Part shown: piece by piece, positions 8,970-18,580 of the stretch | Numbering within the stretch: the first letter of the stretch is position 1 | How the letters are laid out: each line of letters begins with the position of its first letter | Assembly: GCF_024498075.1 (NCBI RefSeq) | Contig: NZ_JANHOF010000010.1 | Span: 157,898-221,897, forward strand | Origin: Paenibacillus mendelii | GTDB taxonomy: Bacteria; Bacillota; Bacilli; Paenibacillales; Paenibacillaceae | Direction of reading: 5' to 3' | DNA length: 64,000 nucleotides | The notes under the pieces: model-generated | Databases searched by the model: none | What the model saw: the letters and a program-made list of their open reading frames with translations, nothing else | Told to the model about the DNA's origin: nothing | Position numbers and translations under genes: made by a program

Positions 8970-10343
8970 TTACTTGAGGCCTAATTCTTCTTTATACTTA
9001 TCCCACTTGTCTGCGGCAAACTTTACGTCCTCGTTGAACTGCTGTTCAGCCGTCTTAGAGCCAAACACGATGTTACCGTAGGCGTCACCTGCAGGATAAA
9101 GTCCCATCTTCATGAACATCGGACTCGTCGTGTTGAACGTAAATGGCTTGTTGTTCTGCATAATATCCATCACGCTCTGTGTAAATTCGGATACCTCGAT
9201 GCCTTCAAGCGAGTATTTGAAAGGTCTGAAGTTGCCGGTGAGCTCCGTAAACTTCCGATTCATCGCTTCGGACGAAGCGAACGTAAGGAATTCCTTGGCT
9301 AGCTCCTGCTCCTTGGCCTTGGCAGGAATGACCGTGATGTCCCCGACCATGCTGAATTGAACGTTCGGTTCCTTCGCCCCTTCAATGGCCGGCACCTTCA
9401 TCATCGCCATCCGGAAGCCTTCCGGCGTGGAAGCCTTCATCTCGGCCTCGAGCCAGTTGCCATTCGGTATCATGGCCGCTTTGCCATTCACGAACTCCAT
9501 CTGGGATTCCGTATGATTAAGTCCTTCCGAGCCTTTCAGTATCCAATCATTCTTGAACAGATTCTCGAAACTTTGAAGTGCAGTCAGCTTAGCAGGATTA
9601 TTCAATACATCGGGATTGTCCATCGTCAGCAGTTGATCCAAATAGTCAAATCCGCCGGCTTGTACGATCATCGGCTTCACGACAAAATCCCAGTACCCGA
9701 TGACTTTGCCCGGGTATACGATTGGCGCAATGCCCTTCGCTTTGATTTTCGGCGCAAGCTCGTTGAATTCGGCCCACGTCTCAGGAACCTTCCAGCCATT
9801 CTCCTCAAACATGCCTTTATTGTACGCCATGCCCAGAACGCCGTCCGACCATGGAATCACATAGGCTTTATCTTGATAGATCGCGTATTTCTGTCCGGCT
9901 TCGTTCAGCTGGCTTTTAATCGAGCTTTCGAAGACGTCCGTAAGATCCGTTAAGTAGCCTTGTGAAGCCCACTGCTGCCAGTTCGTATTCGTCAAGAATG
10001 CGATATCCGGCAGGTTTGCTCCGGATTCGAAGCGCGGTCCCATCTTGTCCATAATGCCGGGGTCACCCTCCAGCTCGACCGTCACATTCGAATGAGCTGC
10101 TTCGAATTCCTTCTTCAGTTCCTTAAACCAGGAATCGCCGTATCCCCCTTGGAAAAAGGCGACTTTCAATACCTTCGGCTCCTCGGAAGACCCTTCCGCA
10201 CCTTCTGCAGGCTTACCGCCCGTATTACCGGCGTTCGTAGAATTATTCGCTCCGTTTGATCCGGAACAAGCACTCAACACAAGTGATAATACGAAGATTA
10301 CGGTGATTAAAAGGGAAAATCGGTTAAGAAGCTTTGCTTTCAT
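8970..10343 (-). CDS. Sugar ABC transporter substrate-binding lipoprotein
   Basis: A lipoprotein of about 457 residues: hydrophobic leader with lipobox LSACSG, an Asn/Gly/Ser linker, then a two-lobe solute-binding fold (VLKVAFFQGGYGDSWFKELKKEF near the N terminus, WDFVVKPMIVQAGGF mid-protein, NGNWLEAEMKAS later). Family 1 (CUT1) binding proteins capture oligosaccharides for MalFG-type permeases. Start: ATG at 10343 with AAGGGG 8 bases upstream; the GTG at 10352 is too close to it. It sits third in the operon, with an A/T-rich palindrome in the 60 bases before it. The ligand is unknown. Confidence 0.88.
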   Translation of the reverse strand: MKAKLLNRFSLLITVIFVLSLVLSACSGSNGANNSTNAGNTGGKPAEGAEGSSEEPKVLKVAFFQGGYGDSWFKELKKEFEAAHSNVTVELEGDPGIMDKMGPRFESGANLPDIAFLTNTNWQQWASQGYLTDLTDVFESSIKSQLNEAGQKYAIYQDKAYVIPWSDGVLGMAYNKGMFEENGWKVPETWAEFNELAPKIKAKGIAPIVYPGKVIGYWDFVVKPMIVQAGGFDYLDQLLTMDNPDVLNNPAKLTALQSFENLFKNDWILKGSEGLNHTESQMEFVNGKAAMIPNGNWLEAEMKASTPEGFRMAMMKVPAIEGAKEPNVQFSMVGDITVIPAKAKEQELAKEFLTFASSEAMNRKFTELTGNFRPFKYSLEGIEVSEFTQSVMDIMQNNKPFTFNTTSPMFMKMGLYPAGDAYGNIVFGSKTAEQQFNEDVKFAADKWDKYKEELGLK

Positions 10344-10405
10344 GCCACACACCCCTTATTATTGTTTTTTATATAAAACAACGAGCCCTCCGAGCAGCCC
10401 ATGCT

Positions 10406-11668
10406 TTATTCCCAGAACTCGACCAGAACACCCGCCCCGGGTGCCAGGTTTAACGTCAACCGGTTATCCTCTACGGCGGTCTCCCGAGGCTCGGCTTCGT
10501 CCCACAACGTGAGCTTGTCGATCGATGGATCCAGTGTCAGCTTTGTGACCGCTTCTTTCTCATAACTCCCGTTCACAACGATCGCTTTCTTATTGCCGTC
10601 TTCATCCTTGAAATAACCGATAATGACGGCATCGCCTGCTATGCCGGAAACAACTTGGGTGTCGGCAGACGTTGCTTCGATTAATGGCGGATTCGACGGA
10701 TAATGGGTTACCCCGAGCGAAGTCCAATCAAGCAGACGGGAAGCGAATCGCGTGATGTCCGCGTTGACCGACTTCACCTCATCGTAATGCTTGGTTCGAT
10801 TACCATCGAGGTCAATCATAGCCGGCCCGAACGTTTCTGCGCCCGATTGAGGCGTCCAGTACGTGAAGTACTGAATCCCCTTGGCGCCGTAAGCCAAGCT
10901 CGTATAGACCTGCCACAGTATTTCCTCACCGCTCGGGTCGCGATGCGAGTTATTGAAGGACAGCGTCTGAATAAACAACCAGAAGGGCACGCTTTGCTCC
11001 AAGGACTTTTGGCGGATCAGCTCGAGATTATAGAAATAATCCTCCGTGATGCCTGCCGTGCCGTCCTCCGCTTTCTTCAAGAACGGGTAATGATCGTACG
11101 AGAGCACCTCGGGCTTGTAGGTATCGAAATATTCATCCAGATAGCTTCGGTAATCGCCTCCCTTCTGCTCAAGTGACGCATAGGTAGGAAATAAATTCAC
11201 GAAGGGTATCCCGCCCGGAACCTGTTTTCGGTACGCTTCCGCAAGTGGAGCGAGCGCCTTGTACTCATTCATGGAAGGCTCGTCGTCCACCATCTGCCCC
11301 ATGTACGCCGGATGATCGCTGTACGCGCTTACAATCGAGGCGAGTTCACCCATCGTTTCTTCGGTCAGCGCGTCCAGCCTTGGATCGCGAACGAGCATCT
11401 TGATGCCATTCGCCTCTGCGTAGTCCAACGCTTGCTTAATCGCTTTCTCGCCACCCAAGTGTTCGGTGAAGCCGCTGATGAAATTAATGCCCGACTCCTT
11501 GATCTCCGCGTAACGCTCCATGGTGATTTGGTCCAGTGGAGGCGATACCCATAACCCGATCGGAAAGGTTTTCTCACTAGGGTCCACTTCTACGTTCGCA
11601 TCTTTCTGACAGCCCGTTAGCATAAGCAGTACCCCTCCTATAAGCAGTAGAACGCTTCGTATCTTCAA
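10406..11668 (-). CDS. Lipoprotein, glycosidase-like TIM barrel (paralogue of the 5795-7924 product)
   Basis: A 420-residue lipoprotein (lipobox LMLTGCQ). It shares the blocks FPIGLWVSPP, MLVRDPRLD, VDDEPS, FVNLFPTYA, DHYPF, LAYGAKGIQYFTYWTP and a C-terminal beta domain with the secreted protein at the operon end, but runs straight through where that protein has its two extra modules. The Glu in VDDEPS is a candidate catalytic acid. Attached to the outer face of the membrane, it could trim the oligosaccharide before uptake. The start is TTG, overlapping the upstream permease stop as TTGA, so translation is probably coupled. Confidence 0.72.
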   Translation of the reverse strand: MKIRSVLLLIGGVLLMLTGCQKDANVEVDPSEKTFPIGLWVSPPLDQITMERYAEIKESGINFISGFTEHLGGEKAIKQALDYAEANGIKMLVRDPRLDALTEETMGELASIVSAYSDHPAYMGQMVDDEPSMNEYKALAPLAEAYRKQVPGGIPFVNLFPTYASLEQKGGDYRSYLDEYFDTYKPEVLSYDHYPFLKKAEDGTAGITEDYFYNLELIRQKSLEQSVPFWLFIQTLSFNNSHRDPSGEEILWQVYTSLAYGAKGIQYFTYWTPQSGAETFGPAMIDLDGNRTKHYDEVKSVNADITRFASRLLDWTSLGVTHYPSNPPLIEATSADTQVVSGIAGDAVIIGYFKDEDGNKKAIVVNGSYEKEAVTKLTLDPSIDKLTLWDEAEPRETAVEDNRLTLNLAPGAGVLVEFWE

Positions 11669-12498
11669 CCCTTCAACCCACCCGTCGTAAATCCGCTAAT
11701 CAGCCGATCCTGAAGCCATAAATACACGATAAGGATCGGGATGGTGGAAAGGGTCAGTGCAGCGAACAAGGTGGTCCAATCCGCTGCATACTGCTGCTTC
11801 AGCACCATATCATACAGGCCGACTGAAATCGTAAACAGCTTGGAATCCTGCAGGAACAAGTACGGCATAAAGTAGTCGTTCCAGATGCCGATCATCGTGA
11901 CCAGCCCTACCGCAGTCAAGCCCGGCTTGGCCAGTGGAAGCATGATGCGGAAGAAGACCTGCCAATCATTCGCGCCGTCCATATAGGCCGCTTCCGCGTA
12001 CTCCCATGAGATTCCCTTGAAGAATCCGTATAAAATGATGAAGTTCATGCCCAGCCCGCCGGAGTACAGAACAAGCAAACCAAGATGCGAGTTGAATAGA
12101 TGCAAATCAATCATCAATTTGTACAACGCTGCCAAGGAGCCCACTGAAGGAATGAAGAACGTAGAGACCGCAAGAAAGAAGATGACGGCGCTTCCAAAGA
12201 ACTTAAATTTTGCGACGGCATAAGCCGGTGCTGCTGCGAACAATACCGCTAGCGCCGTCCCCGCCCCCGTCAGATATAGACTGTTGATAAAGTAAGTGCC
12301 GAGCCCGCTCTCCGACCAGGCTTTCCCGTAGTTGGACCATCTCCATTCCTGAGGGAGGGACCAGATGTTTTGATAAAACTCCGGTCCGGTCTTCAACGAG
12401 TTGATAAACATCCATACGAATGGATAAATGATAGATATCGCATAGATGAGAAACGCCAACTGAATGAATGCTTTGGTGATTTTATACAGGTAACCCAC
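11665..12498 (-). CDS. Sugar ABC transporter permease, MalG type
   Basis: A 277-residue permease with about six membrane segments (IQLAFLIYAISIIYPFVWMFI first, LSTIPILIVYLWLQDRLI last) and the EAA loop EAAYMDGANDWQVFFRIMLP. The C-terminal SGFTTGGLKG is typical of MalG-like CUT1 permeases. First gene after the ROK-operator promoter. The start is unusual: the only strong ribosome binding site, AGGGAGG, abuts a GTG (12498) but lies 8 bases before an in-frame CTG (12489), and a stop codon lies just upstream, so either a spacing-zero GTG or a CTG start is used. Confidence 0.88.
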   Translation of the reverse strand: MGYLYKITKAFIQLAFLIYAISIIYPFVWMFINSLKTGPEFYQNIWSLPQEWRWSNYGKAWSESGLGTYFINSLYLTGAGTALAVLFAAAPAYAVAKFKFFGSAVIFFLAVSTFFIPSVGSLAALYKLMIDLHLFNSHLGLLVLYSGGLGMNFIILYGFFKGISWEYAEAAYMDGANDWQVFFRIMLPLAKPGLTAVGLVTMIGIWNDYFMPYLFLQDSKLFTISVGLYDMVLKQQYAADWTTLFAALTLSTIPILIVYLWLQDRLISGFTTGGLKG

Positions 12499-12550
12499 CT
12501 CCCTTTTTTGTTAATTCTCTCTTTCCCCATGCTAATGAACAAAACAACCA

Positions 12551-12601
12551 TTTACTTAATTAAGTTAACTTAATAATAGGACGTGACACGATCGGTGTCA
12601 A
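12551..12601 (-). promoter_or_regulatory. Promoter of the sugar operon with palindromic ROK operator
   Basis: On the minus strand TTGACA (12601-12596), a 17-base spacer and TATTAT (12578-12573) form a near-consensus promoter. Overlapping the -10 and start point is TTAAGTTAACTTAA (12560-12573), flanked by another palindrome ACTTAATTAAGT (12554-12565). These give three ACTTAA half-sites, a likely binding site for the ROK regulator encoded just upstream. Confidence 0.75.
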
Positions 12602-12617
12602 TACTTTTTCATTTCCC

Positions 12618-13844
12618 CTATTCGGCTTCGATAAGAATATTCTCCATCGCATCCTCTAACGCGAGTGTGAGCCCGCCATAGATGCCGGATTTCTCCCCCA
12701 GCTCTGAATAAACGATCGTCGTATCGTTCAGCGGTGTCATTCGATTTACCATTCCTCTGAGCGGATCAAGCAGAACATCTCCCAACTGCGTGGCTTCGCC
12801 CCCAATAATAATAATTTCCAGGTCTAATAATAACCCGATATTCGCCAAGACGACAGCAAGATGACGCACGAGCTCTCTCGTTTTGTTCAAACAATACGGA
12901 TCCCCATTGGCAACCGCCATTCGGAAAGCATTGAAATCGATCCTATCGATATCATTCCCGCAATAGTCCACGATACTGCTGGCTTGTCCCTCGCGGAGCT
13001 CTTTCTTGATCGTTGCTAGTAGAGCAAACAGGGAAATATGCGTATCCAAATAATACGGAGTTAAATCATCCATGTCCTCCGCATGAGGGATCCCTTGAAT
13101 CCAATAGCCGACTTCCCCCGCGGCCAGCCGATTGCCTTCGTACAGCTTGCCGTCGATGATGATGGCCGCACCGATCCCGATATCAATATTAATACTGACC
13201 AGGTTTTTATACCCTCTACCGGCACCTAGGCTGCTCTCACCCACTGCAACCAAGTTGATGTCATTAAACACCATAACCTTCGTATTGAATTTCTTCTCGA
13301 TGAGATCATGAACATTCAAGGTTTCCCATTCTTCGAATCGGGAAGCAATCTTGAAATAACCGGTCTCCTTATTGAGGATACCAGGCGTCCCGATGCAGAT
13401 GGCTTTTAATTTATCCGTGCTAATCTGGCAGTTCTCCAAGAGCTGACGCATTTTATCCGTTAAGGATTCGAACATATCGCTCTTGATCTTCGGATTCAAT
13501 GGAACCATTAAGGTGGCTTCCCCTATGATCGTCCCTATTAAATTGGCCACCACGATCTTGATATTCTCGCTTGCCATATCGATCGCCATGACAGCTCCAT
13601 AATCATGATCAAAATCCAGCAGCATCGGCGGTCTGCCCAGCGACGGCACGTCGTTCATGCCGATCTCGCGGATGACGCCAAAGGCAATAAGCGATTCTAC
13701 GTTACTCGAAACACTAGGGGCGCTTAATTTCAATGTTTTCGCCAGATCGGCGCGCGAAATAGGACCACTCTGTCTGACCGTATCGAGAATCAGCCTTTGA
13801 TTCGTAGAGCGTATTAACTTCTGATTTCCCGGGACTTGTTTCAA
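12618..13844 (-). CDS. ROK family transcriptional regulator (NagC/XylR type)
   Basis: A 408-residue protein with an N-terminal winged helix (residues about 15-70; RADLAKTLKLSAPSVSSNVESLI) and a sugar-kinase-like ROK domain. The kinase half shows an ATP-site-like DMASENIKIVVANLIG, a DIGIGAAIIIDGKLYEGNRLAAGEVGY block and a late IIIIGGEATQLGD. The usual ROK zinc motif with clustered Cys is not apparent, so metal binding may be lost. Such proteins repress sugar uptake operons until the sugar binds. Start: TTG with TGGAGGT about 10 bases upstream. It lies immediately before the sugar operon and shares an operator motif with it. Confidence 0.86.
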   Translation of the reverse strand: MKQVPGNQKLIRSTNQRLILDTVRQSGPISRADLAKTLKLSAPSVSSNVESLIAFGVIREIGMNDVPSLGRPPMLLDFDHDYGAVMAIDMASENIKIVVANLIGTIIGEATLMVPLNPKIKSDMFESLTDKMRQLLENCQISTDKLKAICIGTPGILNKETGYFKIASRFEEWETLNVHDLIEKKFNTKVMVFNDINLVAVGESSLGAGRGYKNLVSINIDIGIGAAIIIDGKLYEGNRLAAGEVGYWIQGIPHAEDMDDLTPYYLDTHISLFALLATIKKELREGQASSIVDYCGNDIDRIDFNAFRMAVANGDPYCLNKTRELVRHLAVVLANIGLLLDLEIIIIGGEATQLGDVLLDPLRGMVNRMTPLNDTTIVYSELGEKSGIYGGLTLALEDAMENILIEAE

Positions 13845-13865
13845 TCCACTCTTACCTCCAGTATG

Positions 13866-13916
13866 ACTTAATAATCTTTCCTAACAAATCATACAACAGA
13901 CTTATTACCTTTGCAA
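13866..13916 (-). promoter_or_regulatory. ROK gene promoter with an ACTTAATAAT half-site
   Basis: On the minus strand TTGCAA (13916-13911), 17 bases, TATGAT (13893-13888). The ten bases ACTTAATAAT at 13866-13875, just after the expected start point, are identical to 12568-12577 in the sugar operon operator. This suggests the regulator controls its own gene. Confidence 0.6.
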
Positions 13917-13990
13917 AATTGCGCAAATCTCATCCTTGTACGAGGATCTGTACCCGCGAGGCACTACGATTATCCGCGCATCAGTCGCAG

Positions 13991-14020
13991 AAAGCCATCC
14001 GATCTGGGCGGATGGCCTTC
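13991..14020 (-). terminator. Intrinsic terminator after the uvrA-like gene
   Basis: On the minus strand a GCCATCCG / CGGATGGC stem is followed by TTTCT, about 90 bases after the stop codon at 14107. Confidence 0.65.
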
Positions 14021-14106
14021 ACTGTCTTCTATTTCATCTTCACCCCATGGACAAATGGGGAGAGACCGATCTGCCGCATCGGGATTGGGACCGTAAGCGA
14101 AACCAG

Positions 14107-17031
14107 CTAACCGACCGGAATCGGCTGAAGCTCTCCCCGCTCCTGCAGATAAGCCTTCAAGCAGGAGCCGGTATGCGATTCCGGCACTTCCATGACCTGC
14201 TCCGGCGTCCCTTCCGCAACGACTGAACCACCGAGACGTCCTGCCTCCGGTCCAAGGTCGATGATCCAATCCGCCGTCTTCATGACGTCGAGATTGTGCT
14301 CAATGACGAGCACGGTATGACCGGCATCGACAAGCCGGCTTAAGCAGTCCAGCAGCTTCTGGATATCTGCCAGATGCAGTCCCGTCGTCGGCTCGTCGAG
14401 AATGTACAGATTATGCGCGCCGCGCTTGATCTTGCCCAGCTCAGCCGCCAGCTTGATCCGCTGCGCCTCGCCTCCCGACATAATCGTCGACGATTGCCCC
14501 AGCTGGAGATAGCCCAGACCGAGCTGATTCATAATGTTCAGCTTATGCGCGATCAGCTTCTCCTCCTGGAAGAAGCTCTCCGCATCCTCGATGGACATTT
14601 CCAGCACGTCGTTAATCGATTTGTCCTTGTACTTGATCTCCAGCACTTCGGCTGTATACCGGGCGCCCTTGCAGGTTGGACAGACCGACTCGACATCCGG
14701 CATGAACTGCAGATGCGTCGTTATCGTGCCGTAGCCCTTGCACTCCTCGCATCGGCCTCCCTTCGTGTTGAAGCTGAAGAAGGAATCGGTATATCCCCGT
14801 TCCACAGCCTCCGGCTGCGACGAGAACAACGTACGAATGCGGTCGAAGAAGCCGACATAGGTCGCCGGGTTCGAGGTGGGCATCCGGCCGATCGGCGACT
14901 GGTCGATATTGATTACGTTCGTCAGCAGCTCATGTCCTTCCAGCGCATCATGCTCGCCGGGCAATACCCGCACGTCATGAAACAGATGCGACAGCTTCTT
15001 GTACAGCACCTGATTGATCAAGCTGCTCTTGCCTGACCCGGAGACGCCTGTGGCGCATACAAACACGCCAAGCGGGATGTCGACGGTCACGTTCTTCAGC
15101 GTATTCTCTCTGGCGCCTACGATCCGCAGCTTGCCCCCATCGGGCCTTCGCCTCTGAATCGGCAGCGTTATTGTCTTTCGTCCACTGAGATATTGCCCTG
15201 TAAGCGAATGTACATCGGCCTTCAGATCGTCGATTGTTCCCTGCGAGACGATCTCCCCTCCATGAATGCCAGGCCCTGGCCCGATCTCGATGACATGATC
15301 CGCATGTGCGATCGTATCGATATCATGCTCCACGACGATCACGGTATTCCCCGTGTCTCTTAGCCGCTTCAACGTATCGATGACCCGGCGCCCATCGCGC
15401 GGATGAAGGCCGATGCTCGGCTCATCCAGTACATAGAGCATGCCCATGAGACCCGAGCCGATCTGCGTCGACAGCCGTATCCGCTGCGCCTCGCCGCCAG
15501 AGATGGAATCCGATCGCCGGTTCAAGTTGAGATAACCAATCCCGATATCCAGCAGCAGCCCGATCCGGCCTACCAGCTCATTCATGATCGGTACGCCCAC
15601 ACTCCGCATCCGCTCCGGCATCTTCAGCTTCACTTCATCAAGAACGGGCTTCAGCTCATCGATCGGCATCGTACAAGCATCGTGAACGTTCATACCTCCG
15701 ACGGTGACAAGCAGCCGCTCCGGCTTCAGCCGCGTGCCGCTGCATTCCGGGCATATATGCTCCACCATGACCTTCTTGAACATGCTCTCCTCGTAGCCCT
15801 TCACATCCTGCTTCTTACGCGAATTCCGGTACCAGCGGTCGATCTCCCCTACGATCCCTTCGAACGTGAACATCTTCCCGACATGCTGCTGAATCCACGG
15901 GGAGCGGTCCCCATCCTCGGAGCCAAGAAACGGAAACCGTTCACCCTTCGTGCCGAAGAATAGCAGGTCTACGGCCGTCTGCGGCAGCTCGTTAAGCGGA
16001 GTGTCTAGGCTGAAGCCATAATGCTCGGAGAGGCTGTAGATGATCATATTCCGCCATGACCGGGAATTCGTCAGCTTGTAGATCCGGTCGCTGAGCGCCC
16101 CTTTGCGTATGCTCTTCTCGGGGTTATCGATCATCAGCTCGGGCTTGGCGTACTTGTACGTACCCAGACCGATACATGTACGGCAGGCGCTGTCGGCGTC
16201 ATTGAAGGAGAAGTAGTAGGGCAGCAGCTCGCCCATCACAAGCCGGTGCTCGATACACCCGAAGCCGCGGTAGAACCGCTCCGTCAAATCTTGGCTTGCA
16301 GACTGGTCGTCAAAGCTGATCTGCAGAAAGCCTTCTCCAATCTTTAGTCCCTCTTCAACCGATCGGACCAGCGCCTTATATACGTCCCGACTTACCGCAA
16401 ACTTATCGATCAATACTTTAATGTCGCACTTCTCATGCTCATCGAGCTCAATCGTATCGCTTGCATCGTGAAGCTTGCCATCGATATTGAACCTGCGATA
16501 ACCCTTCTCGCGGATTTCATCGAACAGCACGGAATAGTCTTCCCCGTAGATTTTGCTTACAGGCGCATACAGCTCGACGATCGTCCCCTCCGGTAATGAC
16601 AGGATATGCTCGGCGATTGAAGCCGGGGTCTTCATGGGCAGCTCATCCCGGCAATGCGGACAGTGCGCGGTTCCCAGTGCCGAGAAGAGCAGCCGCACAT
16701 AATCGTAGATATCGGACATCGTGCCTACGGTCGAGCGCGGATTCGGAACGCCCGTCTTCTGCTCAATCGAGACAACGGGCGATAAGCCCGTCACGAAATC
16801 GAGATCGGGCTTCTTAAGCTGCGGAATATACCGCTTCGCATAGTTGGAGGAGAGCGATTCCAGAAACCGCCGTTGCCCCTCGCCATAGATTACATCGAAG
16901 GCCAGCGTCGACTTGCCCGAGCCGCTAACCCCCGTCACAACCGTAATTTGATCGCGCGGAATGTCTACCGAGATATTCTTCAGGTTGTTCTGACGCGCGC
17001 CTTTAATGGAAATCATCTTATGCATCGCCAT
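14107..17031 (-). CDS. UvrA-type ABC ATPase (excinuclease A paralogue)
   Basis: About 974 residues with the full UvrA plan: first Walker [15 protein letters not shown], the [12 protein letters not shown] and NPRSTVGT motifs, signature [19 protein letters not shown], second Walker [12 protein letters not shown], the zinc-finger cysteines CEECKGYG...CPTCKG, and a second [13 protein letters not shown] with DEPTTGLH. UvrA scans DNA for bulky lesions and loads UvrB. The UvrB-binding stretch after CPHC seems present. Yet there is no uvrB beside it and it overlaps a nucleotidyltransferase gene by 8-14 bases, which suggests a specialised paralogue, for example in DNA-damage or intercalator resistance. 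Start: ATG 17031 or 17025, both after GGGAGG. Confidence 0.85.
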   Translation of the reverse strand: MAMHKMISIKGARQNNLKNISVDIPRDQITVVTGVSGSGKSTLAFDVIYGEGQRRFLESLSSNYAKRYIPQLKKPDLDFVTGLSPVVSIEQKTGVPNPRSTVGTMSDIYDYVRLLFSALGTAHCPHCRDELPMKTPASIAEHILSLPEGTIVELYAPVSKIYGEDYSVLFDEIREKGYRRFNIDGKLHDASDTIELDEHEKCDIKVLIDKFAVSRDVYKALVRSVEEGLKIGEGFLQISFDDQSASQDLTERFYRGFGCIEHRLVMGELLPYYFSFNDADSACRTCIGLGTYKYAKPELMIDNPEKSIRKGALSDRIYKLTNSRSWRNMIIYSLSEHYGFSLDTPLNELPQTAVDLLFFGTKGERFPFLGSEDGDRSPWIQQHVGKMFTFEGIVGEIDRWYRNSRKKQDVKGYEESMFKKVMVEHICPECSGTRLKPERLLVTVGGMNVHDACTMPIDELKPVLDEVKLKMPERMRSVGVPIMNELVGRIGLLLDIGIGYLNLNRRSDSISGGEAQRIRLSTQIGSGLMGMLYVLDEPSIGLHPRDGRRVIDTLKRLRDTGNTVIVVEHDIDTIAHADHVIEIGPGPGIHGGEIVSQGTIDDLKADVHSLTGQYLSGRKTITLPIQRRRPDGGKLRIVGARENTLKNVTVDIPLGVFVCATGVSGSGKSSLINQVLYKKLSHLFHDVRVLPGEHDALEGHELLTNVINIDQSPIGRMPTSNPATYVGFFDRIRTLFSSQPEAVERGYTDSFFSFNTKGGRCEECKGYGTITTHLQFMPDVESVCPTCKGARYTAEVLEIKYKDKSINDVLEMSIEDAESFFQEEKLIAHKLNIMNQLGLGYLQLGQSSTIMSGGEAQRIKLAAELGKIKRGAHNLYILDEPTTGLHLADIQKLLDCLSRLVDAGHTVLVIEHNLDVMKTADWIIDLGPEAGRLGGSVVAEGTPEQVMEVPESHTGSCLKAYLQERGELQPIPVG

Positions 17032-18010
17032 GCATCCTCCCATCGAAATAGGCCAGCTCATCCACTTCCACCCGGCTCTTCGGCGTCAGCCGTACTGGAG
17101 AGGAAGCTTTAAAGATATATCCCTTCTCGGCAAGCCACTCCGTCGCATGAACAAGGAGCCCATCCTCCATCCGGTGCTTCTGCTTCATGTGCAGCATGAG
17201 CTCCGAGAATGGCCTCACATCCGACTCGCCGGCCAGATAATCGAAGATGAGATGAAATACCGTATCCTTCCGCTCCATCAAATAGGCATCGGCCTGCCGC
17301 ACTGCATGCTGCATGATGCTCTCATTCTTCGGACCGTGCACCAGCTCGGTATACATGGCTTCAAAGAAGACCGGATTGTACTTCAGTGCCTGATGAATAA
17401 CCTCTCGGGTCGGTATATCGCGGTGCATGACCACCTCGATCTGAGCCAGGCTCCTCACGACATCCATCATCCATATGAAGCTGTAGGCAGCGTCCCGCTT
17501 CACGGCGATCCACTTCTCCGCCTTCTCCAGCTGCACGATCGCGACTGCCCCCAGCTGCAGCAGCTGGATCGACCGATCCCGGTCACCCACATAGCGCAGC
17601 TGCTCATACAGCTCGCGTACCGCTTCATCCTTGCAATAGACCAGCGTACTCTTGTACAGATAGGAATGGAGTGAGCTGGTTTGAATCACCCGTTCGAACG
17701 TCTTTCTGAATTCCGCGCGCGACACGACGTTGGTACTGATGCAGATGCCCTGTTCTACCAAATGAAAGGCTGCGTAAGGCCGTTTCTCGTCATCGCATAC
17801 CATGTACACATCGATGTCGGACTTCTCCCACACTTCGTCATACGACAAGCTGCCGCCGACAAAGACAGCTAGAATATGGCTGTCCTGCCGGACCCGCTCG
17901 ACGAACGTCTCCATCACATTGCGATACGTCTGCTGAAGCTCGGTATTCATGAAGTAATTATCCGCTCCTTCAATAAATTTCCGATCCCATGGTGCAGCGC
18001 TTTCATTCAC
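17018..18010 (-). CDS. Nucleotidyltransferase-domain protein
   Basis: A 330-residue protein with a pol-beta-type nucleotidyltransferase core near residues 40-80: [22 protein letters not shown] contains the GGS-x(9,13)-DxD signature. The remaining 200 residues are helical, as in aminoglycoside or streptothricin-type nucleotidyltransferases and related enzymes. The substrate (a small molecule, protein or RNA) cannot be told. Start: GTG 18010, with only a weak ribosome binding site. The end of the gene overlaps the start of the UvrA-like ATPase, so the two are translated together; the pairing suggests one shared function. Confidence 0.82.
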   Translation of the reverse strand: MNESAAPWDRKFIEGADNYFMNTELQQTYRNVMETFVERVRQDSHILAVFVGGSLSYDEVWEKSDIDVYMVCDDEKRPYAAFHLVEQGICISTNVVSRAEFRKTFERVIQTSSLHSYLYKSTLVYCKDEAVRELYEQLRYVGDRDRSIQLLQLGAVAIVQLEKAEKWIAVKRDAAYSFIWMMDVVRSLAQIEVVMHRDIPTREVIHQALKYNPVFFEAMYTELVHGPKNESIMQHAVRQADAYLMERKDTVFHLIFDYLAGESDVRPFSELMLHMKQKHRMEDGLLVHATEWLAEKGYIFKASSPVRLTPKSRVEVDELAYFDGRMHGDA

Positions 18011-18158
18011 AGGATGCCTGACAGACCGAGATCGAACTAGCGTTCCCTATATTACCACTAAACAGAAATAAGTGGAAGATCATTTCATATTTCCCATATT
18101 AGATTTCCATTGTTTCTCATCCTAAGATCATGAACCAAACCAAACTTCGCTATGCCTG

Positions 18159-18187
18159 TTGACAGATTGAATGAGAATGAATATCAT
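18159..18187 (+). promoter_or_regulatory. Promoter with Fur-box-like site
   Basis: TTGACA (18159-18164), 17 bases, TATCAT (18182-18187). The 7-1-7 element TGAGAAT-G-AATATCA (18172-18186) differs from the Bacillus Fur consensus TGATAAT-N-ATTATCA at two positions and covers the spacer and -10. PerR or Zur sites look similar, so Fur is the likeliest but not proven regulator. Confidence 0.68.
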
Positions 18188-18233
18188 TGAGAAAGAAAGT
18201 GCAGACCACACCCGGAAAGGTCGGTGCGGATAG

Positions 18234-18461
18234 ATGAAGAAAATCAAATACTGCTGTCGAAATTTCAGCAGGCATGACTCCAAAGCCGTATATAAGACAA
18301 TCAAGAATGAATATCCGGATTTAAAGCAGAAGAAGAAGGATTGCCTCGGCAATTGCAGACTATGCGTCAAGCAGTGCATTGTCATGATCGGCAAGAAAGA
18401 GGTTATCGTCGCCCCCACTGCCGACAAGCTGTATGAGGAATTAAAGAAGCGAATAGGCTAA
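18234..18461 (+). CDS. DUF1450 family Cys-rich small protein
   Basis: A 75-residue protein related to the YuzB/DUF1450 group of thioredoxin-like-ferredoxin-type proteins. Cysteines lie at 7, 8, 37, 41, 44 and 48 (CC and CLGNCRLCVKQC), enough for an iron-sulfur cluster or zinc. The promoter carries a Fur-like box, and a ferritin gene follows in the same direction 120 bases on. A role in iron or redox handling is a reasonable inference. The Shine-Dalgarno site is weak (AAGGT about 12 bases away). Confidence 0.75.
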   Translation: MKKIKYCCRNFSRHDSKAVYKTIKNEYPDLKQKKKDCLGNCRLCVKQCIVMIGKKEVIVAPTADKLYEELKKRIG

Positions 18462-18580
18462 AATCACCCAATTGTGATACACTATAGAGACTGATGTCCA
18501 GCCACTCGCAGCCGTTGCTATGCATCGTGCGCAGTGGCTTGTCTGTCGTTACTACCGAAGAAAGGTGCGTGAGGCCCATG

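Noticed and set aside
14374..15036. A 220-residue plus-strand frame opposite the uvrA-like gene.
   Set aside because: Antisense shadow of conserved ABC motifs; composition is Arg/Leu/Gln-rich without a start signal.
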